This document shows positions 9,151 to 17,391 of a stretch of 64,000 nt of DNA, in pieces. Source of the DNA: Gaiellasilicea sp963763755 (GTDB lineage Bacteria; Actinomycetota; Thermoleophilia; Gaiellales; Gaiellaceae); the NCBI GenBank assembly GCA_963763755.1, contig CAVXQE010000010.1:346912-410911 (forward strand), written 5' to 3'. A program made the translations under genes and the position numbers. Numbering within the stretch: the stretch's first letter is position 1; each line of letters begins with the position of its first letter. The notes beneath the pieces are model-generated. The model was not told the origin of the DNA. It did not search any database and worked only from the letters and a program-made list of their open reading frames with translations.

Positions 9151-11672
9151 AGGCCGTCGTGATGGCGGGTGGGGAGGGGACGCGCCTGCGGCCGCTCACC
9201 TCGAACCAGCCGAAGCCGATGGTGCCGATCGTCGGCAAGCCGTGCATCGAGCACATCCTCGAGCTGCTGCGTGGGCACGGCTTCGACGAGGTCGTGATCA
9301 CCCTGGCGTTCATGCCGCAGTCGATCCGCAGCTACTTCGGCGACGGCGACTCCCTGAACGTGAACATCGAGTACTCGGTGGAGGAACTGCCGCTCGGTAC
9401 GGCCGGCTCTGTCCGCCTCGCAAGCAGCCTGCTCGACGAGACCTTCCTCGTCATCTCCGGCGACGCGCTCTGCGACGTCGATCTGGGCGCGCTCGTCGAC
9501 CGGCACAAGGAGACCGGCGCCGCGGTCACGATCGGGCTCAAGTCGGTCGACAATCCGCTCGAGTTCGGGATCGTCGTCACGGACGAGGACGGCAAGGTCG
9601 AGCGCTTCCTCGAGAAGCCCTCGTGGGGGCAGGTCTTCTCGGACACGATCAACACCGGCATCTACGTGCTCGAGCCGGAGGTGCTGAAGCACGTGCCGCT
9701 CGACGGGCCGTACGACTTCTCGACGGAGCTCTTCCCGCTCCTGCTCGAGATGGGCCGGCCGATCTACGGGCACGTGATGGAGGGCTACTGGCAGGACATC
9801 GGCAACCTCGACCAGTACCGGCAGGCGAACTTCGACGCGCTCGACGAGAAGGTGCGGCTGAACGTCGAGGGAGTGCAGCTCCGCGGCAACGTCTGGATCG
9901 GAGAGGGCACCGACATCCACGACGTCGAGGAGATCGACGGGCCGGCGTTCATCGGCAACCACTGCCGGATCGCCCGGGACGCGTCGATCGGCCCCTACAC
10001 CGTCCTCTCGAACGGCGTCACGCTTCGCGAGCGTGCCCGCACGGTCCGCTCGGTCATCGATGCGTCGACCCACGTCGGCCGGAGCGCTCTGATCGAGGGC
10101 GCGATCGTCGGCCGCTCGTGCGACATCCGCGACCACGTCCGCATCCAGGAAGGCGCTGCGATCGGCGACGAGGTCACGATCGGCTCCGAGTCGAGCATCA
10201 TGCCGCACGTTCGGATCTACCCCTACAAGGAGGTCGAGAGCGGCTCGCAGCTCTACGAGAACCTGATCTGGGAGACGCGGGCGTCGTCGCGGCTCTTCGG
10301 CAAGGACGGAGTGACCGGCCTCGTCAACGTCGACCTCACGCCCGAGACCGCAGCGCGCCTCGCGACGGCGCTCGGGACGGCCCTGAAACGCGGGGCACGC
10401 GTTGTCGCCAGCCGCGACTCGGCCCCGGGCTGCCGCATGATCAAGCGGGCGATGATCTCCGGCCTGAACGCCGCAGGGATCGACGTCGCCGACCTGCGCG
10501 TGTCGCCGCCGGGCGTCAGCCGGCACGTTCTCAAGACCCAGGGCTTTGCCGCGGCCGTCCACGTCGGCTCCAGCCACCTCGACCCCGAGGCGGTCTTCAT
10601 CCGCATCTACGAGCCGGGCGGGATCCTGCTCACCCCGGGCCTGCAGAAGGAGATCGAGAAGAACTTCACGCGCCAGGAGCTGCGACGCGTTGCGGCCGGC
10701 GGCGTCGGCTCGGTTTCGTACCCGGCCCGTGTGCGGGAGAGCTACGCGCAGGATCTGCTCGAGTCGCTCGACGCTGCCTCGGTCCGCGAGCGCCGGTTCC
10801 GAATCGTCGTCGACTACGGCTACTCGGCGTCCTCGTTCGTGCTGCCGCTCGTCGTCGGCCCGCTCGGCGTCGAGGCGATCTCGGCGCACGGGTTCTTCGC
10901 CGACGAGCTCGCCGACCGCGAGACGCTGGCGCAGGCGATCGGGCACACGAAGCGGCTCGTCACCGCGATCGGGGCGGATCTCGGCGCCGTCTTCGACCAG
11001 TCCGGCGAGCGCCTCTACCTCGTCGACGACCAGGGCCACGAGGTTCCGGTCGACCAGACGCTGCTGCTGTACGTGCGGCTGCTCGCGGAGAGCGGGAGAA
11101 AGGGCAAGGCGGCGTTCCCGATCACGGTGACGAGCAAGGTCGACGAGCTCGCCGGCGACGCGCTCGAGATCATCCGGACGCCGAATTCGCTCAGCGAGCT
11201 GACGAGCGCGGCAGCCGGCGACGGGGTCGTCTTCGCGGGAGCGGTCGGCGGCGGCTACGTCTTCCCGGAGTTCCTGCCCGCCTACGACGCCGTCGCGAGC
11301 CTGGCGAAGCTGCTCGAGCTGCTCGCGCCGATCCAGAGGCCCCTGTCCGAGCTCGTGGGAGAGCTGCCCGCCCCGACGCTGATCCACCGTCGGCTCGCCT
11401 GTCCGTGGTCGAAGAAGGGCCTCGTGATGCGCGTGCTGAACGAAAAGCTGGCCGGACGCGATGTCGACCTCACCGACGGAATCAAGCTCATCGACGACCG
11501 CGGCTGGTCGCAGGTGCTTCCGGATCCCGACGAGCCGCTGGTGCATCTGTACGCCGAAGGCGAGACGCTCGAGGTCTCGGAGGACCTCGAGCGCGAGGTG
11601 CGCGAGCTCGTCGAGGAGATCATGCAGGGAGACTCTGCTGCATCGCGAACCTCGGTAGAAGCCTCAAGCTGA
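9147..11672 (+). CDS. Mannose-1-phosphate guanylyltransferase fused to degenerate phosphomannomutase-like domain
   Basis: 841 residues. Domains: a nucleotidyltransferase (1-230) with GGEGTRLRP (residues 9-17), a GDAL-D metal site and FLEKP; left-handed beta-helix hexapeptide repeats (about 250-370); and a phosphohexomutase-like region (about 385-830). The first part should make GDP-mannose (or another NDP-sugar) from sugar-1-phosphate and is intact. The mutase part is not: the phosphoserine loop keeps Ser476-His477 but reads SSHLDP instead of SHNP, and the metal loop is DQSGER (617-622) instead of DGDADR. The sugar loop reads GAVGGG without its glutamate, and the phosphate loop reads LPDPDEP instead of RPSGTEP. 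I infer a structural or regulatory role for that domain. It starts in an ATGA overlap with pgsA. Confidence 0.85.
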   Translation: MKAVVMAGGEGTRLRPLTSNQPKPMVPIVGKPCIEHILELLRGHGFDEVVITLAFMPQSIRSYFGDGDSLNVNIEYSVEELPLGTAGSVRLASSLLDETFLVISGDALCDVDLGALVDRHKETGAAVTIGLKSVDNPLEFGIVVTDEDGKVERFLEKPSWGQVFSDTINTGIYVLEPEVLKHVPLDGPYDFSTELFPLLLEMGRPIYGHVMEGYWQDIGNLDQYRQANFDALDEKVRLNVEGVQLRGNVWIGEGTDIHDVEEIDGPAFIGNHCRIARDASIGPYTVLSNGVTLRERARTVRSVIDASTHVGRSALIEGAIVGRSCDIRDHVRIQEGAAIGDEVTIGSESSIMPHVRIYPYKEVESGSQLYENLIWETRASSRLFGKDGVTGLVNVDLTPETAARLATALGTALKRGARVVASRDSAPGCRMIKRAMISGLNAAGIDVADLRVSPPGVSRHVLKTQGFAAAVHVGSSHLDPEAVFIRIYEPGGILLTPGLQKEIEKNFTRQELRRVAAGGVGSVSYPARVRESYAQDLLESLDAASVRERRFRIVVDYGYSASSFVLPLVVGPLGVEAISAHGFFADELADRETLAQAIGHTKRLVTAIGADLGAVFDQSGERLYLVDDQGHEVPVDQTLLLYVRLLAESGRKGKAAFPITVTSKVDELAGDALEIIRTPNSLSELTSAAAGDGVVFAGAVGGGYVFPEFLPAYDAVASLAKLLELLAPIQRPLSELVGELPAPTLIHRRLACPWSKKGLVMRVLNEKLAGRDVDLTDGIKLIDDRGWSQVLPDPDEPLVHLYAEGETLEVSEDLEREVRELVEEIMQGDSAASRTSVEASS

Positions 11673-11737
11673 GGTTGACCCCTCGGCGTGCGTGCTGCTT
11701 TACTGACTGACGAACTCCACCGAAAGGCGCTGTGCAC

Positions 11738-11992
11738 ATGGAAGGCTCGACGGAACCGCTGCCCGACCTCGGCACCCTGTCGGACGACGACCTCAAGGCC
11801 CTGATCGACAAGCTGACGCAGGAGGAGAACGACGTCTCCTTCCGCCGCCGGCTGCTTCAGGGCCGAATCGACATCCTGCGGGCCGAGCGGACCGCGCGGC
11901 TGAAGGGGAAGGGTGTCACCGACGTCGACGTCGAGAAGCTGACCGACATCCTCTCGTCGCGCAGCGCGCCCTCCTCCGAAGAGGGCGTGTGA
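11738..11992 (+). CDS. RsiG-type c-di-GMP-binding protein (single motif)
   Basis: 84 residues, predicted as a helical hairpin or coiled coil. Residues 30-45 carry E-x3-S-x2-R-x3-Q-x3-D exactly (E30, S34, R37, Q41, D45), the c-di-GMP-binding signature of RsiG, the anti-sigma factor that holds WhiG in Streptomyces when c-di-GMP is bound. Streptomyces RsiG has two such motifs. Deep actinobacteria such as Rubrobacter have one per chain and act as dimers, which is what the sequence suggests here. Start: ATG 11738 ten bases after GAAAGG (11722-11727), or GTG 11732. The end overlaps the FHA gene (GTGA). No WhiG/FliA-type sigma gene is in this window, so its partner is unknown; a GGDEF/HD-GYP enzyme lies 9 kb downstream. 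Confidence 0.82.
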   Translation: MEGSTEPLPDLGTLSDDDLKALIDKLTQEENDVSFRRRLLQGRIDILRAERTARLKGKGVTDVDVEKLTDILSSRSAPSSEEGV

Positions 11993-12453
11993 GCCACGTT
12001 TATTGCCCCGAGTGTGGGTTCCAGAATCCGGAGTCCTCAAATTTCTGCTCCCGCTGTGGCGCCATGCTCAACAAGAGCGAGCCGGGCGAGCAGACGATGA
12101 CCTACACACCGGAGGAGGACGCCGACGATCCGGGCACCGGCCTGCAGGAGCTTCGCGGCAAGGGACCGGCGCTCGTCGTTCGCTCCGGTGGCGGCCGGGC
12201 GGGGGAGAGCTTCTTCCCGTCGAGCGAGCGGACGCTGATCGGCCGCTCGCCCGAGTGCGATGTCTTCCTCGACGACGTCACCGTGTCGCGCCGCCACGCC
12301 GAGCTGGTGCGCGACGGCGAGACGTTCACGATCACCGACCTCGGCAGCCTCAACGGCACGTTCGTGAACCGCAAGCGGATCGAGTCGGCCGAGCTGGACG
12401 ACGACGACGAGCTGCAGATCGGCAAGTACCGCCTGACCTTCCTGAGACGATGA
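11989..12453 (+). CDS. garA: Zinc-ribbon plus FHA-domain protein, GarA/OdhI-like
   Basis: 154 residues. The N-terminus has a zinc ribbon (YCPECGF ... FCSRCGA, cysteines in two CxxC pairs, residues about 5-25). A linker with TMTYTPEED offers threonines in a position like the kinase-phosphorylated TT site of GarA. An FHA domain (about 70-153) contains IGRSPECDV, SRRHAEL and LGSLNGTFVN, the phosphothreonine-binding residues. In mycobacteria and corynebacteria GarA/OdhI is phosphorylated by Ser/Thr kinases and switches 2-oxoglutarate metabolism; the added zinc ribbon is a variation on that plan. Gene order FHA then MerR, in an ATGA overlap, is the same as Rv1827-Rv1828. Symbol given by context and architecture. 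Confidence 0.8.
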   Translation: MSHVYCPECGFQNPESSNFCSRCGAMLNKSEPGEQTMTYTPEEDADDPGTGLQELRGKGPALVVRSGGGRAGESFFPSSERTLIGRSPECDVFLDDVTVSRRHAELVRDGETFTITDLGSLNGTFVNRKRIESAELDDDDELQIGKYRLTFLRR

Positions 12454-13152
12454 GCACGACAACCGCCACCGAGCGTCGCCCCGAGCAGCGCCTGCACACG
12501 ATCGGCGCGGTCTGCGCGCGGCTGCAGCCCGAGTTCCCGGACATCTCGATCTCGAAGATCCGGTACCTCGAGGATCAGGGACTGCTGACGCCCAAGCGCA
12601 CGCGTGGCGGCTACCGGCTCTTCAGCGAGGAGGACGTCGAGCGCCTGGAGACGATTCTCCGGCTGCAGCGCGACGAGTTCCTGCCGCTGCGGGTGATCAG
12701 ACAGGAGCTCGCGTCCGGCGGCGGGGGAGCCGAGCGCAAGCGCCGCCGGCCGACCGGCCTGGGGGAGCAGGAAGGCGGAGCTCGACCTCGCCGAGCTCTG
12801 TCACCGTGCCGGCATCGATGCGACCCTCGCGCGCGCGCTCGAGGAATACGGACTGCTCTCGCCGCGGGTCGAGGGCGGCGAGCACTTCTACCGCGAGGGC
12901 GACGCCGAGATCGCCGCGGCCTGCGGCCGGCTCGCGCAGTACGGGATCGACGCCCGGCACCTGCGGACGTTCCGGAACTCGGCGGGGCGCGAGGCCGGCC
13001 TGCTCGAGCAGCTCGTCGCACCCGCGCTCCGTTCGCGCAACCCCGAGCGCCGGAAGACCGGCCTCGACGACCTCCAGTCGCTCGCAGAGACGTCGCAGGA
13101 GCTCTCGCGGCTCCTCTTCTGGCGCGAGCTGCGACTCCTCGCGGAGCGCTAG
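12450..13152 (+). CDS. ftsR: MerR-family regulator, FtsR-like (frameshifted)
   Basis: About 233 residues in two frames. The first part (12450-12765) has the MerR winged helix: LHTIGAVCARL, then SISKIRYLEDQGLL and GGYRLFSEEDVERL. The second, read one base out of frame from about 12765 to TAG 13152, has a helical effector region (LDLAELCHRAGID ... LLAER). The join sits in GGGGGAGCAGG, a likely indel site. In actinobacteria this gene follows garA; the corynebacterial member, FtsR, activates ftsZ, and the mycobacterial one is Rv1828. Function here is inferred from that synteny and the DNA-binding helix. It starts inside the stop of the FHA gene and so should be co-transcribed with rsiG and garA. 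Confidence 0.78.
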
Positions 13153-13178
13153 AGTCCGGCGGTGACTTCGGGGCGACA

Positions 13179-13692
13179 TTGGACTTGCGCGATCGCGTTC
13201 GCGACGTGCCGGACTTCCCCAAGCCCGGGATCGTCTTCAAGGACCTGATGCCGCTCGTCGCCGACGCGACCTACTTCCGCGAGACGATCGACCGGCTGGA
13301 GCAGCTCGCACGGCCGCTCGAGCCGGACATCATCCTCGGCGCGGAGGCCCGCGGCTTCATCTTCGGCGGCGCGCTCGCCGACCGGCTCCGGCTGCGGCTT
13401 CGTGCCCGCCCGCAAGCCCGGAAAGCTGCCGTGGGAGACCGTGGAGGCGACGTACGAGCTCGAGTACGGCACGGACAGCCTCCAGGTGCACGCCGACGCG
13501 CTCGGGAAGGGCTCGCGCGTGATCGTGCACGACGACGTGCTGGCCACCGGCGGCACGGCGAAGGCGAAGACCGAGCTGGTCGAGCAGCTCGGCGGGGAGG
13601 TCGTCGGCGTGCTCTTCGTGGTCGAGCTCACGTTCCTGAACGGGCGGGACAAGCTCGAGGGCTACGACGTCCAGTCGTTGATCCAGTACTAA
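13179..13692 (+). CDS. apt: Adenine phosphoribosyltransferase (frameshifted)
   Basis: About 171 residues, joined across one indel near 13400. The N-terminus matches APT closely (LRDRVRDVPDFPKPGIVFKDL), followed by GAEARGFIFGGALA. The second frame has FVPARKPGKLPW, LEYGTDSL and the PRPP-binding loop VIVHDDVLATGGTAKA. The enzyme converts adenine plus PRPP to AMP in purine salvage. TTG 13179 gives the family-like start. A GTG at 13162 sits six bases after a TAGAGT box, the favoured leaderless arrangement in this window, and would become in frame with one more indel near 13170. It is the first gene after the MerR gene with a 26-base gap. Confidence 0.85.
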
Positions 13693-13724
13693 AAAGGGTG
13701 TCTCCGGGGTCGTCCGGCCGGTCG

Positions 13725-14339
13725 ATGAGCATGTGGACGATGTACGACGCGCTCACAGCCCGGTACACCTTCGCCTGTCCACGTCGAGAGCAGGCCCACG
13801 TGGCCCTCTCGTCCTTCCGGCTGCTCGAACGGCTGCCCGGCGCCGCGCACCCCGCCGTCTACTGCGTCCGCTTCGATTGCGGCTGCGGCGACGAGCATCA
13901 GGGCCTGGTTGCCCACGACGATCTCGACTGGGCGCCGCTGGGAGGCCACGCAGGCCAGTTCGTCGATCTCATGACGTCTCGCACTCGCGACGCCGCCGAC
14001 GAGCTCCTGGAGTCCGCAGCGACGCACCTGAGGGCGGGGGAGTGGCCGTGGAGCTTCTATTGCTACCCGGAGGGCCGATCGCGGCCGGTCTTCCCGTCGT
14101 CCTTCGTCGCGGTCGCGCCCGGCGATCGCTGGCTCGGGCTGGCAGTCCGCTGCCCGGCCTGCGACGCGCTGTCGGTCAACCTCGTCTCACACGCGCACGT
14201 CGACCTCCCGTTCACGAACGACGAGCGGGTCGGAGTCGTCGATCATGTGTTCGCCGCCGATGCGCTCCAGTCGCTCGAGGAGTTCCACGCGGAGCTCCAT
14301 TCCTCCCGTTTCGACGAGCGCCGCCTGCACCTGAATTAG
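13725..14339 (+). CDS. Conserved protein with cysteine pairs, unknown function
   Basis: 204 residues from ATG 13725; ATG 13731 is equally possible, with no Shine-Dalgarno for either. The frame is clean and tryptophan-rich, with two possible metal sites, FDCGCGDEHQ (about residue 47) and RCPACDA (about residue 145). The central part has WSFYCYPEGRSRPVFPSSFVAV. I recognise no catalytic motif. Two zinc half-sites suggest a small metal-stabilised fold. It lies 32 bases after apt on the same strand but no functional link is evident. Confidence 0.7.
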   Translation: MSMWTMYDALTARYTFACPRREQAHVALSSFRLLERLPGAAHPAVYCVRFDCGCGDEHQGLVAHDDLDWAPLGGHAGQFVDLMTSRTRDAADELLESAATHLRAGEWPWSFYCYPEGRSRPVFPSSFVAVAPGDRWLGLAVRCPACDALSVNLVSHAHVDLPFTNDERVGVVDHVFAADALQSLEEFHAELHSSRFDERRLHLN

Positions 14340-14405
14340 CCCCTGTTCCGTTTCCGTTGCACGGGGAAAGAACTCCCGGCAGACAACAGTGAAACGGAGG
14401 CAGTG

Positions 14406-15024
14406 ATGATCGGAGTGACACGTGGGATCTCGACGCTCGCCGGAGCGGCTGTCGCAGGCGTCCTGCTGTGGTTCGCCACGCAGATCGGCACCCAGACGTC
14501 GTCGGAGTACTGGGCGACGTACGGCCTGATCGCTGCGGCCGGCCTGACGATGGCGCTCTCGCAGATTCTGGGCGGCTGGACGAAGTGGGGGTGGCCGCGC
14601 TTCTCGCTCGGCGTCTTCGTGATCGGCTTCCTGCCGGTCCTCGTGGCGGGCGGCTGGGTGCTGCTCGCCCGGCAGCCGGCGGACTGGATGAACACCTCCA
14701 ACTGGTCGCGCGACCTCGGGATCTTCGGCGCCGTCGCCGACCTCGGCAACGTCCTGCCGGCGATCGCCTTCGGGATCGGGCTCGTCTTCGGGCTCTCGTT
14801 CGACACCGCCGGCCCGAAGCGCGAGGTCGTCGTCGACGAGCAGGTGCGCGAGACGCCGGTCCCGGTCACCGAGACGCGCGAGACGCCCGCTGCAGACGAG
14901 CCGCTGACCGCCGATCGAGGGCCGTACGCCGACCCGCCGACCGTCCCCGTCGGCCGTTGCGCGCACAGACGACGATCGCGAGGAAACCGTGACCACCACA
15001 GGAGACCGCCGCACGGAGACCTGA
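14406..15024 (+). CDS. Four-helix membrane protein with acidic tail, unknown function (frameshifted)
   Basis: ATG 14406 follows GGAGG (14396-14400) at five bases, a strong ribosome-binding site; GTG 14403 is too close. The protein has about four membrane helices (about residues 8-28, 37-55, 62-85, 105-128). A charged tail rich in Thr, Glu and Asp follows (REVVVDEQVRETPVPV). Near 14950 the frame slips: the continuation that keeps the acidic character, ending with RTDDDREETVTTTGDRRTET and TGA 15022-15024, is in another frame, so one indel is inferred. Length would be about 205. Family unknown; it resembles small actinobacterial envelope proteins with cytoplasmic acidic tails. Confidence 0.65.
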
Positions 15025-15070
15025 TCAAGGGATCTTGCGCGGCGACGAGCCAGGTCGATAAGGGTCGGAG

Positions 15071-15250
15071 ATGGACGCCGCCGCCGTCACCAATCCAAAG
15101 CCCGCTGCCTCAGAGCTCCTGCTCGAGCACTGCCACGCACTCGACATGCGACGTCCGCAGCCGCCCGACGGCGGCGGACCGCCTCGAGGCGCTGGTCGGC
15201 AAGGACCTCGCCGGCCGGCTCGTCGCGCGCGCTCTCCGCCGTCGCGCTAG
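15071..15250 (+). CDS. Putative small cytoplasmic protein (possible internal frameshift)
   Basis: ATG 15071 follows AGGG (15061-15064) at six bases. The 59-codon frame ends at TAG 15248-15250, sharing CTAG with the stop of the convergent gene at 15247. The first 28 residues look natural (SELLLEHCHALDMRRPQ). The remainder reads better in the neighbouring frame (ADRLEALVGKDLAGRLVARAL), which resembles small actinobacterial proteins I recall with an RLEA-G-ELA-LV ending, so one or two indels are likely. Function unknown. Confidence 0.45.
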   Translation: MDAAAVTNPKPAASELLLEHCHALDMRRPQPPDGGGPPRGAGRQGPRRPARRARSPPSR

Positions 15251-15426
15251 TCGCCGCGAACGCGCACGAAGAGGAAGATCGCGCCGGCCGAGACGAGCGA
15301 GAGGATGAACGCGGTCGCGCTCGAGACGCCGACCGCCAGCATCCCGACCCAGAGCAGCAGGAAGAAGAAGAGGGCCCAGACGAACGCCTGAACGCCCTGG
15401 TCGATGCTCGGCATGCGCAAATGCAT
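15247..15426 (-). CDS. 59-residue protein with two membrane helices
   Basis: Read on the minus strand from ATG 15426. After an eleven-residue polar start, two hydrophobic helices (about 13-33 and 36-54, the first beginning FVWALFFFLLLWVG) are followed by an arginine-containing end. This is typical of small actinobacterial integral membrane proteins of unknown role. Its stop shares CTAG (15247-15250) with the convergent small gene. ATG 15414 in frame is an alternative start. A weak AGGA lies about ten bases upstream. Confidence 0.62.
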   Translation of the reverse strand: MHLRMPSIDQGVQAFVWALFFFLLLWVGMLAVGVSSATAFILSLVSAGAIFLFVRVRGD

Positions 15427-15779
15427 GACGCCGCGATCCTATTGAAAGACGATCGCTGAGCGAGCCCCGAACCCGACCCACGCAGCTTCAGGGATCTTGG
15501 CGCGAAAGGGATCTGCTCCCGCAGATCCCTTTTCAAGATTGCGCCCAAAAAATTCAGAGAGCCGGTGGCGCTTTCGTCCACCGAACCCGCTGACTTTCCG
15601 CTTTCGCGTACGGCCCTCGAGCTCGGTCTTCGACCTAATCGCGCTCCGTGCTCTCTGCATGGAGGAACCTAACGAGGCCGTCCGATGCAGGCAAGGGCGC
15701 GGCGAGGATCTTTTCTGCAAATTGCGAGAACTTCTCGTTGCGGTCGTCCGAGGCTCGCGGCCGTCCGTAGGATGCGGCC
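15427..15779. other. 353-base divergent intergenic region with strong hairpin
   Basis: This region separates the minus-strand membrane peptide from uppP. An open frame crosses it on the plus strand, but its conceptual protein has no family-like features. The main visible element is the 12-bp perfect inverted repeat at 15505-15532. Confidence 0.5.
15505..15532. terminator. Perfect 12-bp hairpin with 4-base loop
   Basis: AAAGGGATCTGC, loop TCCC, then its exact reverse complement. There is no following T-run beyond TTT. It is not directly downstream of a gene on either strand (both flanking genes are transcribed away from it), so it could be an isolated bidirectional terminator, an insulator or a protein-binding site. 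Confidence 0.5.
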
Positions 15780-16719
15780 GTGAGCCGCGCGACTCTCTGG
15801 ACCACCGCGGGCGTCTGTCTGCTCCGTCGCGGTCGTGCTGACGCTCTTCGGAGTGGGGGATCAGGCCGGGGCTCTCCCGAACTGGCAGGCGCTCGTGCTC
15901 GGGCTCGTCCAGGGCGCGACGGAGCTGCTGCCGGTCTCCTCGTCGGGCCACCTGATCCTCGTGCCGTGGCTCGGCGACTGGCAGTACCTGAAGGAGCATG
16001 ACGCGTTCAACCAGACGTTCGACGTGGCGCTGCACCTGGGCACGCTCGTCGCGGTCGTCGGCTACTTCTGGCGCGACATCGTGGTGCTGGTCGCCGCGTG
16101 GTTCCGGACGCTGCGCACGCGCCGGATCGCGACCGGGGAGGAGCGGATCGCCTGGTTCGTCTTCGTGGCGACGATCCCGGCCGCCGCGATCGGCTCGCTC
16201 GGCGAGGACGCGATCGCGTCGAACCTGGGCGAGCCGTGGCAGATCGCGATCGCGCTGGCCGTCGGCGCGCTCGTCCTCTGGTACGCCGACCGGCAGCCGG
16301 AGAGCCGGTCGATGGACGATCTCGGCCTGAAGGCGGCGGTGGGGATGGGATTCGCGCAGAGCCTGGCGCTGATGCCCGGCGTCTCGCGCTCCGGGATCAC
16401 GATCTCCGCCGGGCGGCTGCTCCAGCTCGACCGCGACTCGGCCGCGCGCTTCTCGTTCCTGCTGCTCGTACCGACCGTGCTCGGCGCCGTTCTGCTGAAG
16501 GGCGTGAAGGACGTCCTGCTCGGCGACCTGCCGGCGGGCTGGACGGGCCCGTTCGTCGTCGGCACGCTCGCCGCGGCCGGAAGCGGCCTGATCGTCATCT
16601 CTGCGCTCCTCGGCTACGTGCGCCGCCACGACTACTCGATCTTCGTCTGGTACCGGCTGATCGTCGCCGCGATCGTCGTGCTGCTGATCGTGACGGGCGC
16701 CCGCTCAGCCGGCTTCTGA
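15780..16719 (+). CDS. uppP: Undecaprenyl-diphosphate phosphatase (5' frameshift)
   Basis: Integral membrane phosphatase of about 312 residues that recycles undecaprenyl pyrophosphate for cell-wall synthesis. Both signatures are present: GATELLPVSSSGHLIL in the first part, and PGVSRSGITISAGRLL in the second half, with about eight helices. The main frame opens only at 15835, inside the first helix. GTG 15780 gives a natural N-terminus (SRATLWTTAGVCLL) that joins AVVLTLFGVG if one base is restored near 15825, so an indel is inferred. Loss of this enzyme can confer bacitracin sensitivity in other bacteria. It stands alone, with the GAF gene 111 bases downstream. Confidence 0.88.
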
Positions 16720-16815
16720 GGCGGGGAGAGGGCCGAACAGCCGAATCTGAGCCAACTTGACATAACGCTGATTCTCGTGCATTGAAGCAACGGCGTCGAA
16801 CCGCACGTGCGTGGG

Positions 16816-16821
16816 CATACT
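16816..16821 (+). promoter_or_regulatory. Candidate -10 box CATACT, leaderless GAF gene
   Basis: CATACT ends nine bases before ATG 16831 and no Shine-Dalgarno is present. A perfect TTGACA lies further up (16757-16762) but has no good -10 partner at 16-18 bases. Confidence 0.4.
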
Positions 16822-16830
16822 TAGACGCTC

Positions 16831-17319
16831 ATGGCCGCCGATGTCGACCGCTCGCTCGAGAAGATCAGCGCCGAGACATCGGTGTCCCGGCTGCTGAACG
16901 TGACGTGCTCGGAGATCGCCGCGTTGCTCGACGCCTCACGCTGCTCTGTGTCGCGGATCATCGGCGACCTGCTCGTCGAGCTGAGCGACTTCCACCGTTC
17001 GGGCGATCCGCCGACTCTGGAGCTCTTCCTCGTCTCCGATTACCCGCTCACGCAGGAGGTGATCGACAGCGGCGAGCCTCGCGTCGTGCTCCGCAACGAC
17101 CCGTCGGCCGATCCCGCGGAGGCAGCGCTGCTGGAGCGGCTCGGCCTGGACTCGCTGCTGATGCTGCCGCTCCGCTCGCGCGGCCAGAATTGGGGGCTCG
17201 TCGAGATCTACGCCGACGATCGCAGCTTCGAGCCGACCGAGATCGAGCTCGCGATCACGACCGTCGACAGGGTCGGCGAGCTGCTCGCAGCGCTCGAGAG
17301 CGGCGCTGCGCGCGCCTAA
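16831..17319 (+). CDS. GAF-domain protein
   Basis: 162 residues, essentially one GAF domain (about 10-158). It has the typical layout: an N-terminal helix, CSEIAALLDASRCSVSRI, a long polar segment, then LLMLPLRSRGQNWGLVEIYADD and a closing helix. No output domain is attached, so it would sense a small ligand or redox state and signal through a partner, or act as an orphan sensor. Upstream of a primary-type sigma gene by 72 bases on the same strand, it might be co-transcribed with it. Ligand unknown. Confidence 0.8.
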   Translation: MAADVDRSLEKISAETSVSRLLNVTCSEIAALLDASRCSVSRIIGDLLVELSDFHRSGDPPTLELFLVSDYPLTQEVIDSGEPRVVLRNDPSADPAEAALLERLGLDSLLMLPLRSRGQNWGLVEIYADDRSFEPTEIELAITTVDRVGELLAALESGAARA

Positions 17320-17391
17320 TCGCCGCAGCCGGGACTGGACATGCGGGTTTGGGAGCGAGAAGCTCCCGGGTAGAAGCTGACTTCGTCCTTC

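Noticed and set aside
9045..11546. Very long open frame (833 codons) on the minus strand opposite the guanylyltransferase fusion
   Set aside because: Its conceptual protein is Arg/Asp/Val-rich with no domain; it is the mirror of a real GC-rich gene in the complementary codon phase. Similar long shadows lie opposite hflX, cinA, RNase J and ftsK.
15497..15841. Open frame of 114 codons upstream of uppP
   Set aside because: No hydrophobic core or family-like features, it contains a 12-bp hairpin, and its end overlaps the real uppP N-terminus in another frame.
16757..16762. Perfect TTGACA as a -35 box for the GAF gene
   Set aside because: It lies 53 bases from the CATACT next to the start codon and has only CATTGA at normal spacing, so it is not supported as a promoter.
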